In this document: in pieces, positions 35,800 through 43,962 of the stretch
Layout of the letters: the number at the start of each line of letters is the position of its first letter
Numbering within the stretch: position 1 is the first letter of the stretch
NCBI GenBank assembly: GCA_963699055.1
Contig: CAVOTA010000002.1
Span: 992,001-1,056,000 of the forward strand
DNA from: Bog-756 sp963699055
GTDB lineage: Bacteria > Actinomycetota > Acidimicrobiia > Acidimicrobiales > RAAP-2
Length of the DNA stretch: 64,000 bases
Direction: 5' to 3'
The notes under the pieces: model-generated
Seen by the model: only the letters and a program-made list of their open reading frames with translations
What the model was told of the DNA's origin: nothing
Database searches by the model: none
Program-made: the position numbers and the translations under genes

Positions 35800-36207
35800 A
35801 TGGCCACCTATCTGTTTCTGAGCGACGAGTGGCTGGACGAGGCCCGCGCCATCCGGGCCGAGTACGAGGGCCGTGGCGGTGGCATCGACCACGCCGTGCG
35901 GGTGAACCTCGTCGTCCTCGAGGTCCCCTTCGGCGAGGGGGCCGTCCACGCCCACGCCGACACCACCACCGGCGAGCTCGTCCTCGACCTCGGCCACGTC
36001 GACCCGGCCGACCTCAAGGTCACCATCGGCTACGACATCGCCCGTGCGCTGCTGGTCGAGGGCAACCCCCAGGCCGGTCTCCAGGCCTTCATGCAGGGCA
36101 AGATCAAGGTGGAGGGGGACATCGGCAAGCTCATGGCCCTCCAGGGCGCCGGCCCGGACCCGACCACGGCGGAGATCGCCGCCCGGATCCAGGCCATGAC
36201 CGAGTAG
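35800..36207 (+). CDS. SCP2 sterol-binding-domain protein
   Basis: 135 residues. The C-terminal two thirds has the SCP2 pattern: alternating hydrophobic strands (VRVNLVVLEVPFG, GELVLDLGHVDPADLKVTIGY) followed by GNPQAGLQAFMQGKIKVEGDIGKLMAL, the family's most conserved segment. Such domains bind a lipid or acyl-CoA in a tunnel. The start is ambiguous: ATG 35800 lies 10 bases after GGAG, GTG 35794 lies 4 bases after it. The gene stands alone, convergent with the MFS gene across a perfect hairpin. Confidence 0.85.
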   Translation: MATYLFLSDEWLDEARAIRAEYEGRGGGIDHAVRVNLVVLEVPFGEGAVHAHADTTTGELVLDLGHVDPADLKVTIGYDIARALLVEGNPQAGLQAFMQGKIKVEGDIGKLMALQGAGPDPTTAEIAARIQAMTE

Positions 36208-36217
36208 CTCCGGGCCC

Positions 36218-36244
36218 CGCCGGCGACCCGGACGGTCGCCGGCG
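36218..36244. terminator. Bidirectional terminator hairpin
   Basis: An 11-base-pair perfect stem (36218-36228 with 36234-36244) and a CGGAC loop lie between the SCP2 and MFS stops. No T run follows in either direction, as is common in GC-rich actinobacteria. Confidence 0.7.
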
Positions 36245-36247
36245 CCG

Positions 36248-37909
36248 TCAGTGCATCGACACCTCGGTGGACACCCCCCGGGAGCCACGGGGCGTGTCGG
36301 TCACGAAGAAACCGCACACCACGGCGGCCAGCGCCACCAGGGCGCCCACCAGGTACGCCTTGTGGAACGAGGCCAGCGAGCCGGCTCCGCCGTCGGCCGA
36401 CGCCTGGACGGTGACCATGACCTGGATGCCGGCCACGATGCCGATCTGGGTGATCAGGAGCTGGGCGGCGCTCATCACCCCGAGCTCCTCGGGTGCCACC
36501 TCGTTGGCCGCGGACGAGGCCGTCGACGGGGTGGAGACCCCGTTGCCCAGTCCCGACAGGGCCAGCGCCACGACGATGAGCATGATCGAGGGGTCGGCGT
36601 CCACCTGGGTGAAGACCACCATCGACACGCACAGGGCGGCCGCGCCGGCCACCACCGACCACCGCTCCCCCACCTTGACGGCGGCGTAGCCGGCCACGGG
36701 CGCCGACAGCGAGAACACCAGGGGTCGGGCCGTGGACAGCAGCCCGGCGGCCGTCTCGCTGTAGCCGTAGACGCGCTCCATCAGGATCGGGAAGAGGAAG
36801 AAGCCGCCCATGTAGGCGAAGTTGACGAAGGCCCGCGCCCCGAGCGGGAACACGAAGTTCCGCTTCCTGAAGTACCGGAGCGGGATGAGGGGACGCGGCG
36901 CCCGGCGCTCGTGCAGCACGAAGCCCACCCCGATGGCCACGCTGGACGCGAACAGCCCGAGCGTGCGGGGCGACGTCACACCCCACGACGGGGCCACGTT
37001 GAGGGCGAGCAGCCCGACGGTCACGGCCGTGGACAAGGAGATCGAGCCGATCCAGTCCAACTGGCGCCACGGGCTGCCCTCCGCCTCGCCGGGGTCGGAC
37101 GCCGCCCCGGGGTCCGCACCCGGGTTGACACTCCGGCCGGTCCGCTCCTGGGCGGCGGCGGCCGTGGTGGCGGCGTGGTCGTGGCCGGGCAGGACGACGA
37201 CGGCCAGCACGGCGGCGACCGCCATCAGCGGCAGTTCGCCCCAGAACAGGGCGCGCCACCCGTAGAACTGGATGATGGGGGCGCCGATGGTGACCCCGAG
37301 CACCGGGCCGCCCGCGCCGACCAGGGCCCACCACCCCATGGCCTTGACCCGGTCCTCGTGGGAGAAGGCCTGCAGCACCAGTGCCATCGAGGCCGCCCCG
37401 GTGGCGGCCCCCTGGACGCCGTCGAACAGCCGGGCGGCGATGAGCACCCCGGCGGTCGGCGCCGAGGCCGTCAGGACCACGCTGAGGGCAGCACCCGACA
37501 GCCCCCACAGGTACAGGCGCTTGTACCCGCGCAGGTCCCCGAGCTTGCCGAGGATGGGCGCGGCCACGCCGAAGGCCAGCAGGGGCCCGGTCGACGTCCA
37601 GGTCAGGGTGGTCACCGTGGTGTGGAGCTGGCGCGCCACCTCGGGCAGCGCCACCACGAACACGGTGAAGGTGATGTTGACCGACAGGAGCCCGGCGAGG
37701 ACCGTCCACAGCACCCACCACTGGTAGCGGTCCGAGCCCGCCACCTTGTGGTGCATCCGGTGCCGGAACAGCAGCGGCCACGGGACGGTGATGCCGCCGT
37801 CGCCCCCCGAGCCGGTGCCGCTCAGGAGGTGCTCGGCCTCGCGCAGCTCCCCGGCGTCGAACGCCTCGTCACCCGGGGGCGTGCCGGGCCCGTCGGCCCG
37901 GGAGACCAC
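36248..37909 (-). CDS. MFS drug transporter, DHA2 (EmrB/QacA) 14-span family
   Basis: 553 residues with a roughly 65-residue cytosolic N-terminus and about 14 hydrophobic spans. The inter-span motif GKLGDLRGYKRLYLWG is the family motif A, and WGLSGAALSVVLTASAP with ARLFDGVQGAATGAA fits DHA2 proton antiporters. An Ala/Gly/Pro-rich insertion of about 45 residues lies in the central loop. It exports hydrophobic or cationic compounds. The GTG start directly follows the SDR stop, so both are translated from one mRNA. Confidence 0.87.
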   Translation of the reverse strand: MVSRADGPGTPPGDEAFDAGELREAEHLLSGTGSGGDGGITVPWPLLFRHRMHHKVAGSDRYQWWVLWTVLAGLLSVNITFTVFVVALPEVARQLHTTVTTLTWTSTGPLLAFGVAAPILGKLGDLRGYKRLYLWGLSGAALSVVLTASAPTAGVLIAARLFDGVQGAATGAASMALVLQAFSHEDRVKAMGWWALVGAGGPVLGVTIGAPIIQFYGWRALFWGELPLMAVAAVLAVVVLPGHDHAATTAAAAQERTGRSVNPGADPGAASDPGEAEGSPWRQLDWIGSISLSTAVTVGLLALNVAPSWGVTSPRTLGLFASSVAIGVGFVLHERRAPRPLIPLRYFRKRNFVFPLGARAFVNFAYMGGFFLFPILMERVYGYSETAAGLLSTARPLVFSLSAPVAGYAAVKVGERWSVVAGAAALCVSMVVFTQVDADPSIMLIVVALALSGLGNGVSTPSTASSAANEVAPEELGVMSAAQLLITQIGIVAGIQVMVTVQASADGGAGSLASFHKAYLVGALVALAAVVCGFFVTDTPRGSRGVSTEVSMH

Positions 37910-38758
37910 TCAGCCCCCGAGCTTGTGCATTTCGGCCTGGAGCTCCGCCACCGTCCACCGGTCGTCCTTCTCGAGCGTGTCGGTCAGCGTCCAGGGCTGG
38001 AACAGCCGGATCTGCCCGCCCAGGATGAAGTACACCTTGCCGGTGGCCGGACAGCCCTCGGTGGCCAGGTAGGCGACCAGCGGGGCGATGTTGGCCGGGT
38101 CCCAGGCGTCGAACGTGGCGGCATCGGTCGGGGCGGCCACGATGTCGGCCAGTCCCGGCGTCTCCACCGTCATGCGGGTGCGGGCGTTGGGGGTGATGGC
38201 GTTGACCCGCACGCCGTAGCGGGCGAGCTCGGTGGCGGCGATGGTGGTGAAGGCGGCGATGCCGGCCTTGGCGGCGCCGTAGTTGGTCTGGCCCGGGTTG
38301 CCGAGCAGGCCCGAGGTCGACGAGGTGTTGATCACCGAGGCCTGGACCTCCTTGCCGGCCTTGGTCTGCTCGCGCCAGTAGGCGGCGGCGTGCCGGGTCG
38401 GGACGAAGTGACCCTTCAGGTGGACGTGGATGACGGCGTCCCACTCCTCCTCGGTCATGTTGATCAGCACCCGGTCACGCAGGATGCCGGCGTTGTTGAC
38501 CAGGACGTGGACGTCGCCGTAGGTGTCGACGGCCTCGTCGATCATCCGCTTGCCGCCGTCCCAGTCGGCGACGTCGTCGTTGTTGGCCACGGCCTGACCG
38601 CCGGCGGCCACGATCTCGTCGACGACCTCCTGGGCGGCGTCACCGAGGTCGTTCACCACGACCTTGGCCCCCTCGGAGGCGAACAGCAGGGCGTACTCGC
38701 GGCCGATGCCGCGCCCCGCACCGGTGATGATGGCGATCCGTCCGTCCAGTGCTCCCAT
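37910..38758 (-). CDS. Short-chain dehydrogenase/reductase (hydroxyacyl-CoA-dehydrogenase-like)
   Basis: 282 residues. TGAGRGIGREYAL is the cofactor loop, NNAG follows, and STSGLLGNPGQTNYGAAKAG includes the catalytic Ser, Tyr and Lys. NDLGD after strand 2 favours NAD+. Overall it resembles the dehydrogenase part of peroxisomal-type multifunctional enzyme 2, so the substrate may be a 3-hydroxyacyl-CoA. GAGG lies two bases before the ATG. It is followed without a gap by an MFS transporter. Confidence 0.88.
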   Translation of the reverse strand: MGALDGRIAIITGAGRGIGREYALLFASEGAKVVVNDLGDAAQEVVDEIVAAGGQAVANNDDVADWDGGKRMIDEAVDTYGDVHVLVNNAGILRDRVLINMTEEEWDAVIHVHLKGHFVPTRHAAAYWREQTKAGKEVQASVINTSSTSGLLGNPGQTNYGAAKAGIAAFTTIAATELARYGVRVNAITPNARTRMTVETPGLADIVAAPTDAATFDAWDPANIAPLVAYLATEGCPATGKVYFILGGQIRLFQPWTLTDTLEKDDRWTVAELQAEMHKLGG

Positions 38759-38945
38759 GTCCTCAACTTCTCTCGTGTCGGCCGGCGGCACGTGGCGGCC
38801 GGGGCGTTGTCGGCGCCGCCGGGGGCGACGCGGTGCGGGGGCGGCCGTCCGCGTCCGACCGTCGGCCGGCGGCGGGAGGGTGCCCGCCCCACGTTCCCAT
38901 CGGCCCCGCACCCCGGTCAAGCCGACGGCGGCACCGCCACGGGTG

Positions 38946-40052
38946 TCAGGCGGCCGGCACCGGCACCGGGCGGTCGACCCGGCGGCCCAGGCCCGATGCC
39001 TCGGCCGCGACGGCCATGGCCCGGACCCGGGCCTTCGGGCCGCACACCACGACGTACTCGGTGTTGCGGGTGTGCCCGACGGTGCCGACCTTGCGGCCGG
39101 CCGGGTCGTGGATGCCGATGCGGGCCCCGACGTAGCGGGCGGAGTCGAAGGCCAGGACCTCCACGTGGCCCCGCGGGGCGCACACGGCGTGCAGCTCGTC
39201 GTAGGTCAGCCACGACTCGTTGTTGTAGGACAGCACCACCACCTCGGCGGCCACCTCGGTCACCACCCGGGCCAGGGCCGCCGGCATGGTCCGACGACCG
39301 TTGAAGGCGCTGCGGGTGGCCGGGTCGCGCAGCTCGGCCCGCTTGCAGGCGATCCCGTAGTGCTCGGGCGCGTCCCACGCCACCAGCGTCTCCCACACGT
39401 GGTAGTTGGCGTCGTAGCGGTGCTGGTTGTAGGGCGGGTCGAGGTAGGCGAGGTCGACGTCGCCCAGCGCCGGCGTCCCGACCAGCTCCAGCGCATCGCC
39501 GCGCACGGCCCGCCCCGGGCCCGGCAGCAGGACCGGCACCCGCAGGGTCAGGGGCTGGTCGGCCCGGGGCGCCCACCGCTTGAGGTAGGCCATCTGCAGG
39601 CCGGTGGTCGAGTCGACCCGGTCGGCCGCCTCGAGCAGGCTGGTCAGGAGCACCGGCCACAGGTCGGTGCCGGCCCACCGTTCCTCGATGGCGTCGCGCA
39701 CGGCGTCGATGCGGGCCCCGTTGGCCGGCCGGAAGAAGCGGGCGTCGGAGCAGAAGGTGTCCGTCACGTAGCCCGGGACGCCCGGCACGGCGTTCAGCAC
39801 CTCGACGGCGGCGGCCGCCTCGACCGCCAGGGCCGGGTCGGCCCGGGGGTCGGTGGCCACGTAGCACCGGGCCAGGACGTGGGCGAAGCGGGTGGCGTCG
39901 ACCGCCGTCATCTCCAGACCGAGCCCCTTGAACGCCTGGGACACCCGGGTGGTGCCGCAGAAGAGGTCGAGGCCGGTGCGCGCCCCCGACGCCGCCGCCA
40001 GGGCGACCAGCGCGGGCACGAGGCGACGCTTCGACCCCAGGTACTTGATCAT
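38946..40052 (-). CDS. D12-class (Dam-like) DNA adenine N6-methyltransferase
   Basis: 368 residues. IKYLGSKRRLVPAL at the start is the Dam-family lysine-rich segment, LDLFCGTTRVSQAF (28-41) is the S-adenosylmethionine loop, and YLDPPYNQHRY carries the catalytic DPPY at 205-208. It would methylate adenine in DNA at an unknown site. No restriction endonuclease gene lies nearby, so it is a solitary methyltransferase. It starts 21 bases after the HIT-like gene and probably shares its transcript with the PASTA kinase, an unusual partnership. Confidence 0.87.
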   Translation of the reverse strand: MIKYLGSKRRLVPALVALAAASGARTGLDLFCGTTRVSQAFKGLGLEMTAVDATRFAHVLARCYVATDPRADPALAVEAAAAVEVLNAVPGVPGYVTDTFCSDARFFRPANGARIDAVRDAIEERWAGTDLWPVLLTSLLEAADRVDSTTGLQMAYLKRWAPRADQPLTLRVPVLLPGPGRAVRGDALELVGTPALGDVDLAYLDPPYNQHRYDANYHVWETLVAWDAPEHYGIACKRAELRDPATRSAFNGRRTMPAALARVVTEVAAEVVVLSYNNESWLTYDELHAVCAPRGHVEVLAFDSARYVGARIGIHDPAGRKVGTVGHTRNTEYVVVCGPKARVRAMAVAAEASGLGRRVDRPVPVPAA

Positions 40053-40073
40053 CGGCGCCCGGTCATCGAGCGG

Positions 40074-40385
40074 TCAGGACCGCCCGAAGCGACGGGACCA
40101 CCAGTTCGGGTCGCGGGCGTGGGCGTGGAAGTGGTCCGGGATCTGGCGCATCACCCGGTCGTAGGACCACACGCCCTCCCCCAGCACCCGGTCGGCCACC
40201 GCGCCCAGCTCGGCCAGCATGTGCTCGACGTCGACCTCCGGGGGCTGGTCGCCGTGCTGCTTCCACACCACCATCGGGACCCCGCACACCTCGCAGTCGG
40301 CCACCCAGCAGGTGTCGTCCTCGAAGTGCCACTCGGTGATCCGGGCGGCCTCGCACAGCTCGCAGGCCGACGCGCCGCCCGTCAC
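40074..40385 (-). CDS. Small HIT-superfamily-like protein with Cys pairs
   Basis: 103 residues from a GTG overlapping the kinase stop as GTGA (40382-40385). Near the C-terminus is DHFHAHARD, which matches the H-x-H-x-H motif of HIT nucleotide hydrolases/transferases. The N-terminal half has CELCEA and CEVCGVP pairs, which may bind zinc, and a HIT-like ITEWHFEDDTCWV strand. It probably acts on nucleotide phosphates, but the substrate is unknown. It is co-transcribed with the kinase and probably the methyltransferase. Confidence 0.75.
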   Translation of the reverse strand: MTGGASACELCEAARITEWHFEDDTCWVADCEVCGVPMVVWKQHGDQPPEVDVEHMLAELGAVADRVLGEGVWSYDRVMRQIPDHFHAHARDPNWWSRRFGRS

Positions 40386-42364
40386 CGGGTGTACACGTCC
40401 ACCGTCGTGCCGACGGGCACGGAGCTGCCGGCCGGCGGCGACGTGGAGACCACCGTGGTGGCCCCCGACGGTCCGTAGGGGCCGCCGGCCACCAGACCCA
40501 GGGCCACCAGGGCGGCGGCGGCCCCCGACGGCGAGTCGCCGGTCAGCGACGGCACCGTCACCGGCTTCGGTCCGATCGAGACCTGGACCACGACGGTGGA
40601 GCCGAAGGGCTGGAGGCCCCCGGCGGGGGGTGTGGTGGCGATCACGTGGTCGACGGGGACGGTCGAGGAGTAGGCCTTCGCCTCCTGGGGCACGAAGCCG
40701 GCCGCCGACAGGGCGGCGGCGGCGGAGGTGTAGGTGGCGTCCGTCCCCACCACGGCGGGGACGGCCACCGGGGCGTGGCCCTTCGAGGTGATGACGGTGA
40801 CCGTCGACCCGTAGGGGGCGTGGGCGGCCGGGGACGTGCCCACGATGGCGCCGGCAGGCACCGTCGAGCTGTACTGGGCGGCCGCCGGCGGGCACACGCC
40901 CACCAGGTGCGACCCGGCCAGGGCCTGGACGGCGTCGTGGCAGTTGGAGAACGACGTCAGGTTGGGCACCGCCACCAGGGGCGGACCGGTGGAGACCACG
41001 ACCCCGATGGCGGAGCCCTGCTTCACGGTGGTGGCGGTGCCGCCTGACCGGGGGGCGGGCACCTGGCTCACGACCGATCCGGCGGCCACGGTGATCGACG
41101 ACGAGCGGCCGGTGACCGTCACGTCGAGGTGCTCGGCCCGGGCGGCGGCGGTGGCCGACGGCAGGGTCCGCCCCACCAGGACGGGTACCGGGCTGGAGGG
41201 GGTGAAGACCTTGGCCTCGACGGCCCAGGCCACGCCGGCGGCGGCCAGGGCGGCCACCAGCACGCACAGGGCCACCACGTAGGGCCATTTCCGGCGCGGT
41301 CGCTCGGGTGCGGCGGGTCCGGCCGCCGGGGCCGGTGGGGGGTCGAGCCCGAGGGCGGCGGCGGCCGGGGTGCCGGCGGGGATCCCGAGCTCGGTCAGGT
41401 CCCCGGCCCGCTCGGTACGGGGCTGCGCCGACGGGGTCGCCGGACGCTCGGAGGCTGCCGTCAGACCGACGGCGGCGGCCATGAGGAACGGGTCCTCCTC
41501 CTCGCGGTCGGGGGTGACGAGGGACAGCGGTGCGGGCTCGGGCAGCGTGGCGGCCAGTTCGGCCAGCCTGGCCCCGAAGGCGGCGGCGTCGTACCGCTCG
41601 GCCGGGTCGGGGGCGGCGGCCCACACCAGTACCTCGCCCAGCGGCCCGAGGGCCTCGTGCTCGGGCAGGAGAGCGCCCATCCGGGCCATGAGAGTGGCCA
41701 CGGTGGTGTCGCCGATGAAGGGGGATTCGCCGGTGACGCCCTCGTAGAGGACCAGGGCCAGGCCGTAGACGTCGGCCTTGCCGTCGAGCACCCAGCCCTC
41801 GACCTGCTCGGGGGCGGCGTAGCGGGCGGTGCCCAGGATGGCGCCGTCGGGCTCCGTCCAGGCCGCCTCGGCCAGGGCGCGGGCCAGACCGAAGTCGGCG
41901 ATGCGCAGGCGGCCCTCGGCGTCGAAGAGGAGGTTGGCCGGCTTGATGTCCCGGTGGATCAGGCCCCGTCGGTGGGCGTAGTCGAGCCCGGCGCACGCCT
42001 CGATGCCGATGCGGACGGCCTGCTCGGGGGTGAGCAGGGCGGCGGTGTCGTAGATCTGGCGCAGGCTGCCGCCGGCCAGGTACTCCAGCACCAGGTACGG
42101 CTCGCCGTCCTGCTCGCCCCAGTCGTAGACCCGCAGGATGTTCGGATGGTTGAGGGCGGCGACCGCCCGGGCCTCGGCCCGGAACCGCCGCAGGAACGCC
42201 TGGTCGCCGGCGAGGGCGGGGTGGAGGACCTTGATGGCCACCTGGCGCCGCAGCGACACGTCGTCGGCCAGGTAGACGTGCGCGGACGCACCGGTGCCCA
42301 CGGCGGTGACGAGTCGGTAGCGGTCGCCGAGGACGCGCCCGATGGAGTCGGTGAGACTCGGCAT
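40382..42364 (-). CDS. Serine/threonine protein kinase with PASTA domains (PknB-like)
   Basis: 660 residues. The kinase domain spans about 15-275, with the Gly loop GTGASA at 23-28, Lys45, HRD at 137-139 and DFG at 157-159. A disordered linker precedes the single transmembrane span at 361-381. Outside are four PASTA repeats, the second with two Cys that may form a disulfide. PASTA kinases sense muropeptides or lipid II and control cell wall growth and division. No penicillin-binding protein or phosphatase neighbours it, which is unlike the usual pknB locus. A -10-like TAGCCT lies 10 bases before the ATG. Confidence 0.93.
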   Translation of the reverse strand: MPSLTDSIGRVLGDRYRLVTAVGTGASAHVYLADDVSLRRQVAIKVLHPALAGDQAFLRRFRAEARAVAALNHPNILRVYDWGEQDGEPYLVLEYLAGGSLRQIYDTAALLTPEQAVRIGIEACAGLDYAHRRGLIHRDIKPANLLFDAEGRLRIADFGLARALAEAAWTEPDGAILGTARYAAPEQVEGWVLDGKADVYGLALVLYEGVTGESPFIGDTTVATLMARMGALLPEHEALGPLGEVLVWAAAPDPAERYDAAAFGARLAELAATLPEPAPLSLVTPDREEEDPFLMAAAVGLTAASERPATPSAQPRTERAGDLTELGIPAGTPAAAALGLDPPPAPAAGPAAPERPRRKWPYVVALCVLVAALAAAGVAWAVEAKVFTPSSPVPVLVGRTLPSATAAARAEHLDVTVTGRSSSITVAAGSVVSQVPAPRSGGTATTVKQGSAIGVVVSTGPPLVAVPNLTSFSNCHDAVQALAGSHLVGVCPPAAAQYSSTVPAGAIVGTSPAAHAPYGSTVTVITSKGHAPVAVPAVVGTDATYTSAAAALSAAGFVPQEAKAYSSTVPVDHVIATTPPAGGLQPFGSTVVVQVSIGPKPVTVPSLTGDSPSGAAAALVALGLVAGGPYGPSGATTVVSTSPPAGSSVPVGTTVDVYTR

Positions 42365-42374
42365 GGCTCCGCTC

Positions 42375-42380
42375 AGGCTA
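42375..42380 (-). promoter_or_regulatory. Candidate -10 box for the kinase operon
   Basis: Minus-strand TAGCCT ends 10 bases before ATG 42364, giving a leader of only a few bases. Confidence 0.4.
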
Positions 42381-42510
42381 CCGAGCCGAGGGTCGCGAGC
42401 GGTGGAGGGTCCGAACGGTGTGGACGGTCCCGGCCGGGCGTCGTCGGCCGCATTTCGGCGGCCGGTCCCGCGGACTCCGGCGATACCGCAGGTCGGCCTC
42501 CGGACGCGCC

Positions 42511-42536
42511 GAGGGCGGGGCCGGAGCCCCGCCTCC
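42511..42536 (-). terminator. Second copy of the GC hairpin (imperfect)
   Basis: GAGGGCGGGGC (42511-42521) and GCCCCGCCTCC (42526-42536) form a stem of about nine pairs with one mismatch. It is a diverged duplicate, 59 bases away, of the hairpin at 42568, in the gap between the secreted-protein gene and the kinase. Confidence 0.45.
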
Positions 42537-42567
42537 GTGGCGTCGCGCCCATCGACCTGCGGACGCG

Positions 42568-42597
42568 ACGAGGGCGGGGCCGAAGCCCCGCCCTCGT
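42568..42597 (-). terminator. UUCG-capped terminator hairpin after the secreted-protein gene
   Basis: A perfect 13-base-pair stem (42568-42580 with 42585-42597). On the transcribed minus strand the loop reads C(UUCG)G, an exceptionally stable tetraloop. No U run follows. Confidence 0.7.
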
Positions 42598-42612
42598 GCT
42601 GCAGCGATCCGT

Positions 42613-42634
42613 CGCTCCACCCGGAGGTGGAGCG
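42613..42634 (-). terminator. Hairpin immediately after the secreted-protein stop
   Basis: CGCTCCACC (42613-42621) pairs with GGTGGAGCG (42626-42634): a perfect 9-base-pair stem with a UCCG loop on the minus-strand RNA, starting 6 bases after the stop. It may protect the mRNA 3' end or help termination with the next hairpin. Confidence 0.55.
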
Positions 42635-42639
42635 AATGA

Positions 42640-43416
42640 TCAGGCGCTGTAGGTGATGCTGGCGTCGCCACCGATGATGGCGCTCGTGATGGTGGCACTG
42701 CCGCCGAGCAGGTCGGCGACGAAGTTGTGGGTCGTGCCCGTTCCGGCGTCGTCCGACAGGCAGACGTCGATCACGGCGTTGCCGGCACCGACGAAGTTGG
42801 TCGTACCGTTGATCTGGAACCCGGCATCGCTGGCACCGCACACGCCGCCCGGAAGGACCGAGCTGGCGCTGGTGACCGTGATGAGGCCGGAGGTTCCGTC
42901 ATTGGTGACCTTCACACCGGCGGACAGGGCGGACACGATCGACGAGACGCCACCGCTGATGAAGCTGCCGGCGCTGTCGTAGTAGTACTGGTCCTTGATG
43001 GCCGTCTTGACCGTGGTGGCCGAGATGGTCGCGTCGCCGGCAGCAGAGGTACCGCCGACGTCACAGGACGAAGCGGCTCCGGCAGCCAGCGTGCCACCGA
43101 CCGGCATGGTCTTGCTGTAGACCGGCAGGGTGGCCCAGCACTCCGTCGTGGCCGACGGGATCTTGGTCTTGATGGGCTTGACGCCGCAGAAGCCCGACGG
43201 GGTGATCTCCGAGGACGACTTCTCGCTCGTCTTGTTGGTGATCGCACCGGCGGTGGTGATCCCCGGCGCGGCGAAGGTGACTGCACCGGAAATGGAACAG
43301 GTACCCGTCTCAGGCGGAAGGGCCTTGGCCGACGCGACGCTCGACCCAGTGACACCGGCGAGAAGCGCAGCAGGCATTGCGACAGCAGCCGCAACAACAA
43401 GCATCTTGCGAATCAT
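42640..43416 (-). CDS. Secreted six-cysteine protein of unknown function
   Basis: 258 residues. Basic MIRK, a hydrophobic span and an ASA-like cleavage site near residue 30 make a clear signal peptide. The mature part is Ser/Thr/Gly/Ala-rich with alternating short strands and six Cys, which could form three disulfides; it has no motif I recognise. Its base composition is less GC-rich than its neighbours. AAGGAG lies 9 bases before the ATG, in a long leader, and the gene is followed by strong hairpins, so it may be abundantly expressed as an isolated gene. It could be a structural surface protein or an adhesin. Confidence 0.8.
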   Translation of the reverse strand: MIRKMLVVAAAVAMPAALLAGVTGSSVASAKALPPETGTCSISGAVTFAAPGITTAGAITNKTSEKSSSEITPSGFCGVKPIKTKIPSATTECWATLPVYSKTMPVGGTLAAGAASSCDVGGTSAAGDATISATTVKTAIKDQYYYDSAGSFISGGVSSIVSALSAGVKVTNDGTSGLITVTSASSVLPGGVCGASDAGFQINGTTNFVGAGNAVIDVCLSDDAGTGTTHNFVADLLGGSATITSAIIGGDASITYSA

Positions 43417-43703
43417 AGTGATTGCTCCTTGGTTGTTTCCCCCGTGTCGCCACGGGACTCGAAGTCAGGCGACGGTCGCCCCCCGACGGTGTGATGCACC
43501 ACCAGCCAGCAGATCCCCCGGACAGGCGGCTACGGGGAACAACGAACATCCCCCCGAAACCGTTACGGGACCAGATTCCGGATCCTCGACGGAGCCCCCG
43601 CACTCGGTACCGTCGAACCGACGCCCCCCGATGCACGTGCACTGCCGAGTGGGATCCGGTGCCCCTCTCCCCTGCCCTGACTACCTATTGAACCGGTAGT
43701 CGT

Positions 43704-43732
43704 ACAGTACTGACCGCACTGGGTGTTTACAA
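43704..43732 (-). promoter_or_regulatory. Candidate promoter for the secreted-protein gene
   Basis: On the minus strand TTGTAA (43727-43732), a 17-base spacer, then TACTGT (43704-43709). Hexamers match only partly. It would give a leader of about 280 bases. Confidence 0.35.
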
Positions 43733-43924
43733 GCAGGCCCGGCGGCAAACCCGGCGTCCGACGGCAAGATCATCAATTTTGGTGAGCCCCCAGAAATTGG
43801 CTGCCCGGGGTACAGTTCCGAGCCGTCCGCACCGCTGAACAGGGCCGATGCCCCCGAGCCGGCCCCGCCCGCCGCCGCATGCCCGACCGGCCGTCGAGGG
43901 ACCGGCGTGGCCGCCGGGTCGACA

Positions 43925-43943
43925 CGTCCGGCCGAAGCCGACG
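43925..43943 (-). terminator. UUCG-capped terminator after ligA
   Basis: On the minus strand CGTCGGC-TTCG-GCCGGACG folds into a 7-base-pair stem with one bulged G, beginning 19 bases after the ligA stop. No U run. Confidence 0.55.
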
Positions 43944-43962
43944 GCCGTCCTCGCTTCAGGAC

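Larger units (their letters stand above)
43417..43962. other. 546-base region upstream of the secreted-protein gene
   Basis: No convincing gene; frames on the plus strand are shadow-like. It holds the ligA terminator, an AT island near 43766-43782, a promoter candidate, and a small hairpin CCCGTG/CACGGG (43441-43456) whose minus-strand loop is GCGA, a GNRA tetraloop, about 25 bases before the gene. Confidence 0.6.

Noticed and set aside
36251..39304. 1017-residue plus-strand frame opposite the MFS, SDR and methyltransferase genes
   Set aside because: Gly/Arg/His-rich antisense reading typical of high-GC shadow frames; real genes occupy the other strand.
43422..43691. Plus-strand frame of 89 residues upstream of the secreted-protein gene
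   Set aside because: It covers the promoter/leader region of the opposite gene and is Arg/Pro/Thr-rich without a start signal.
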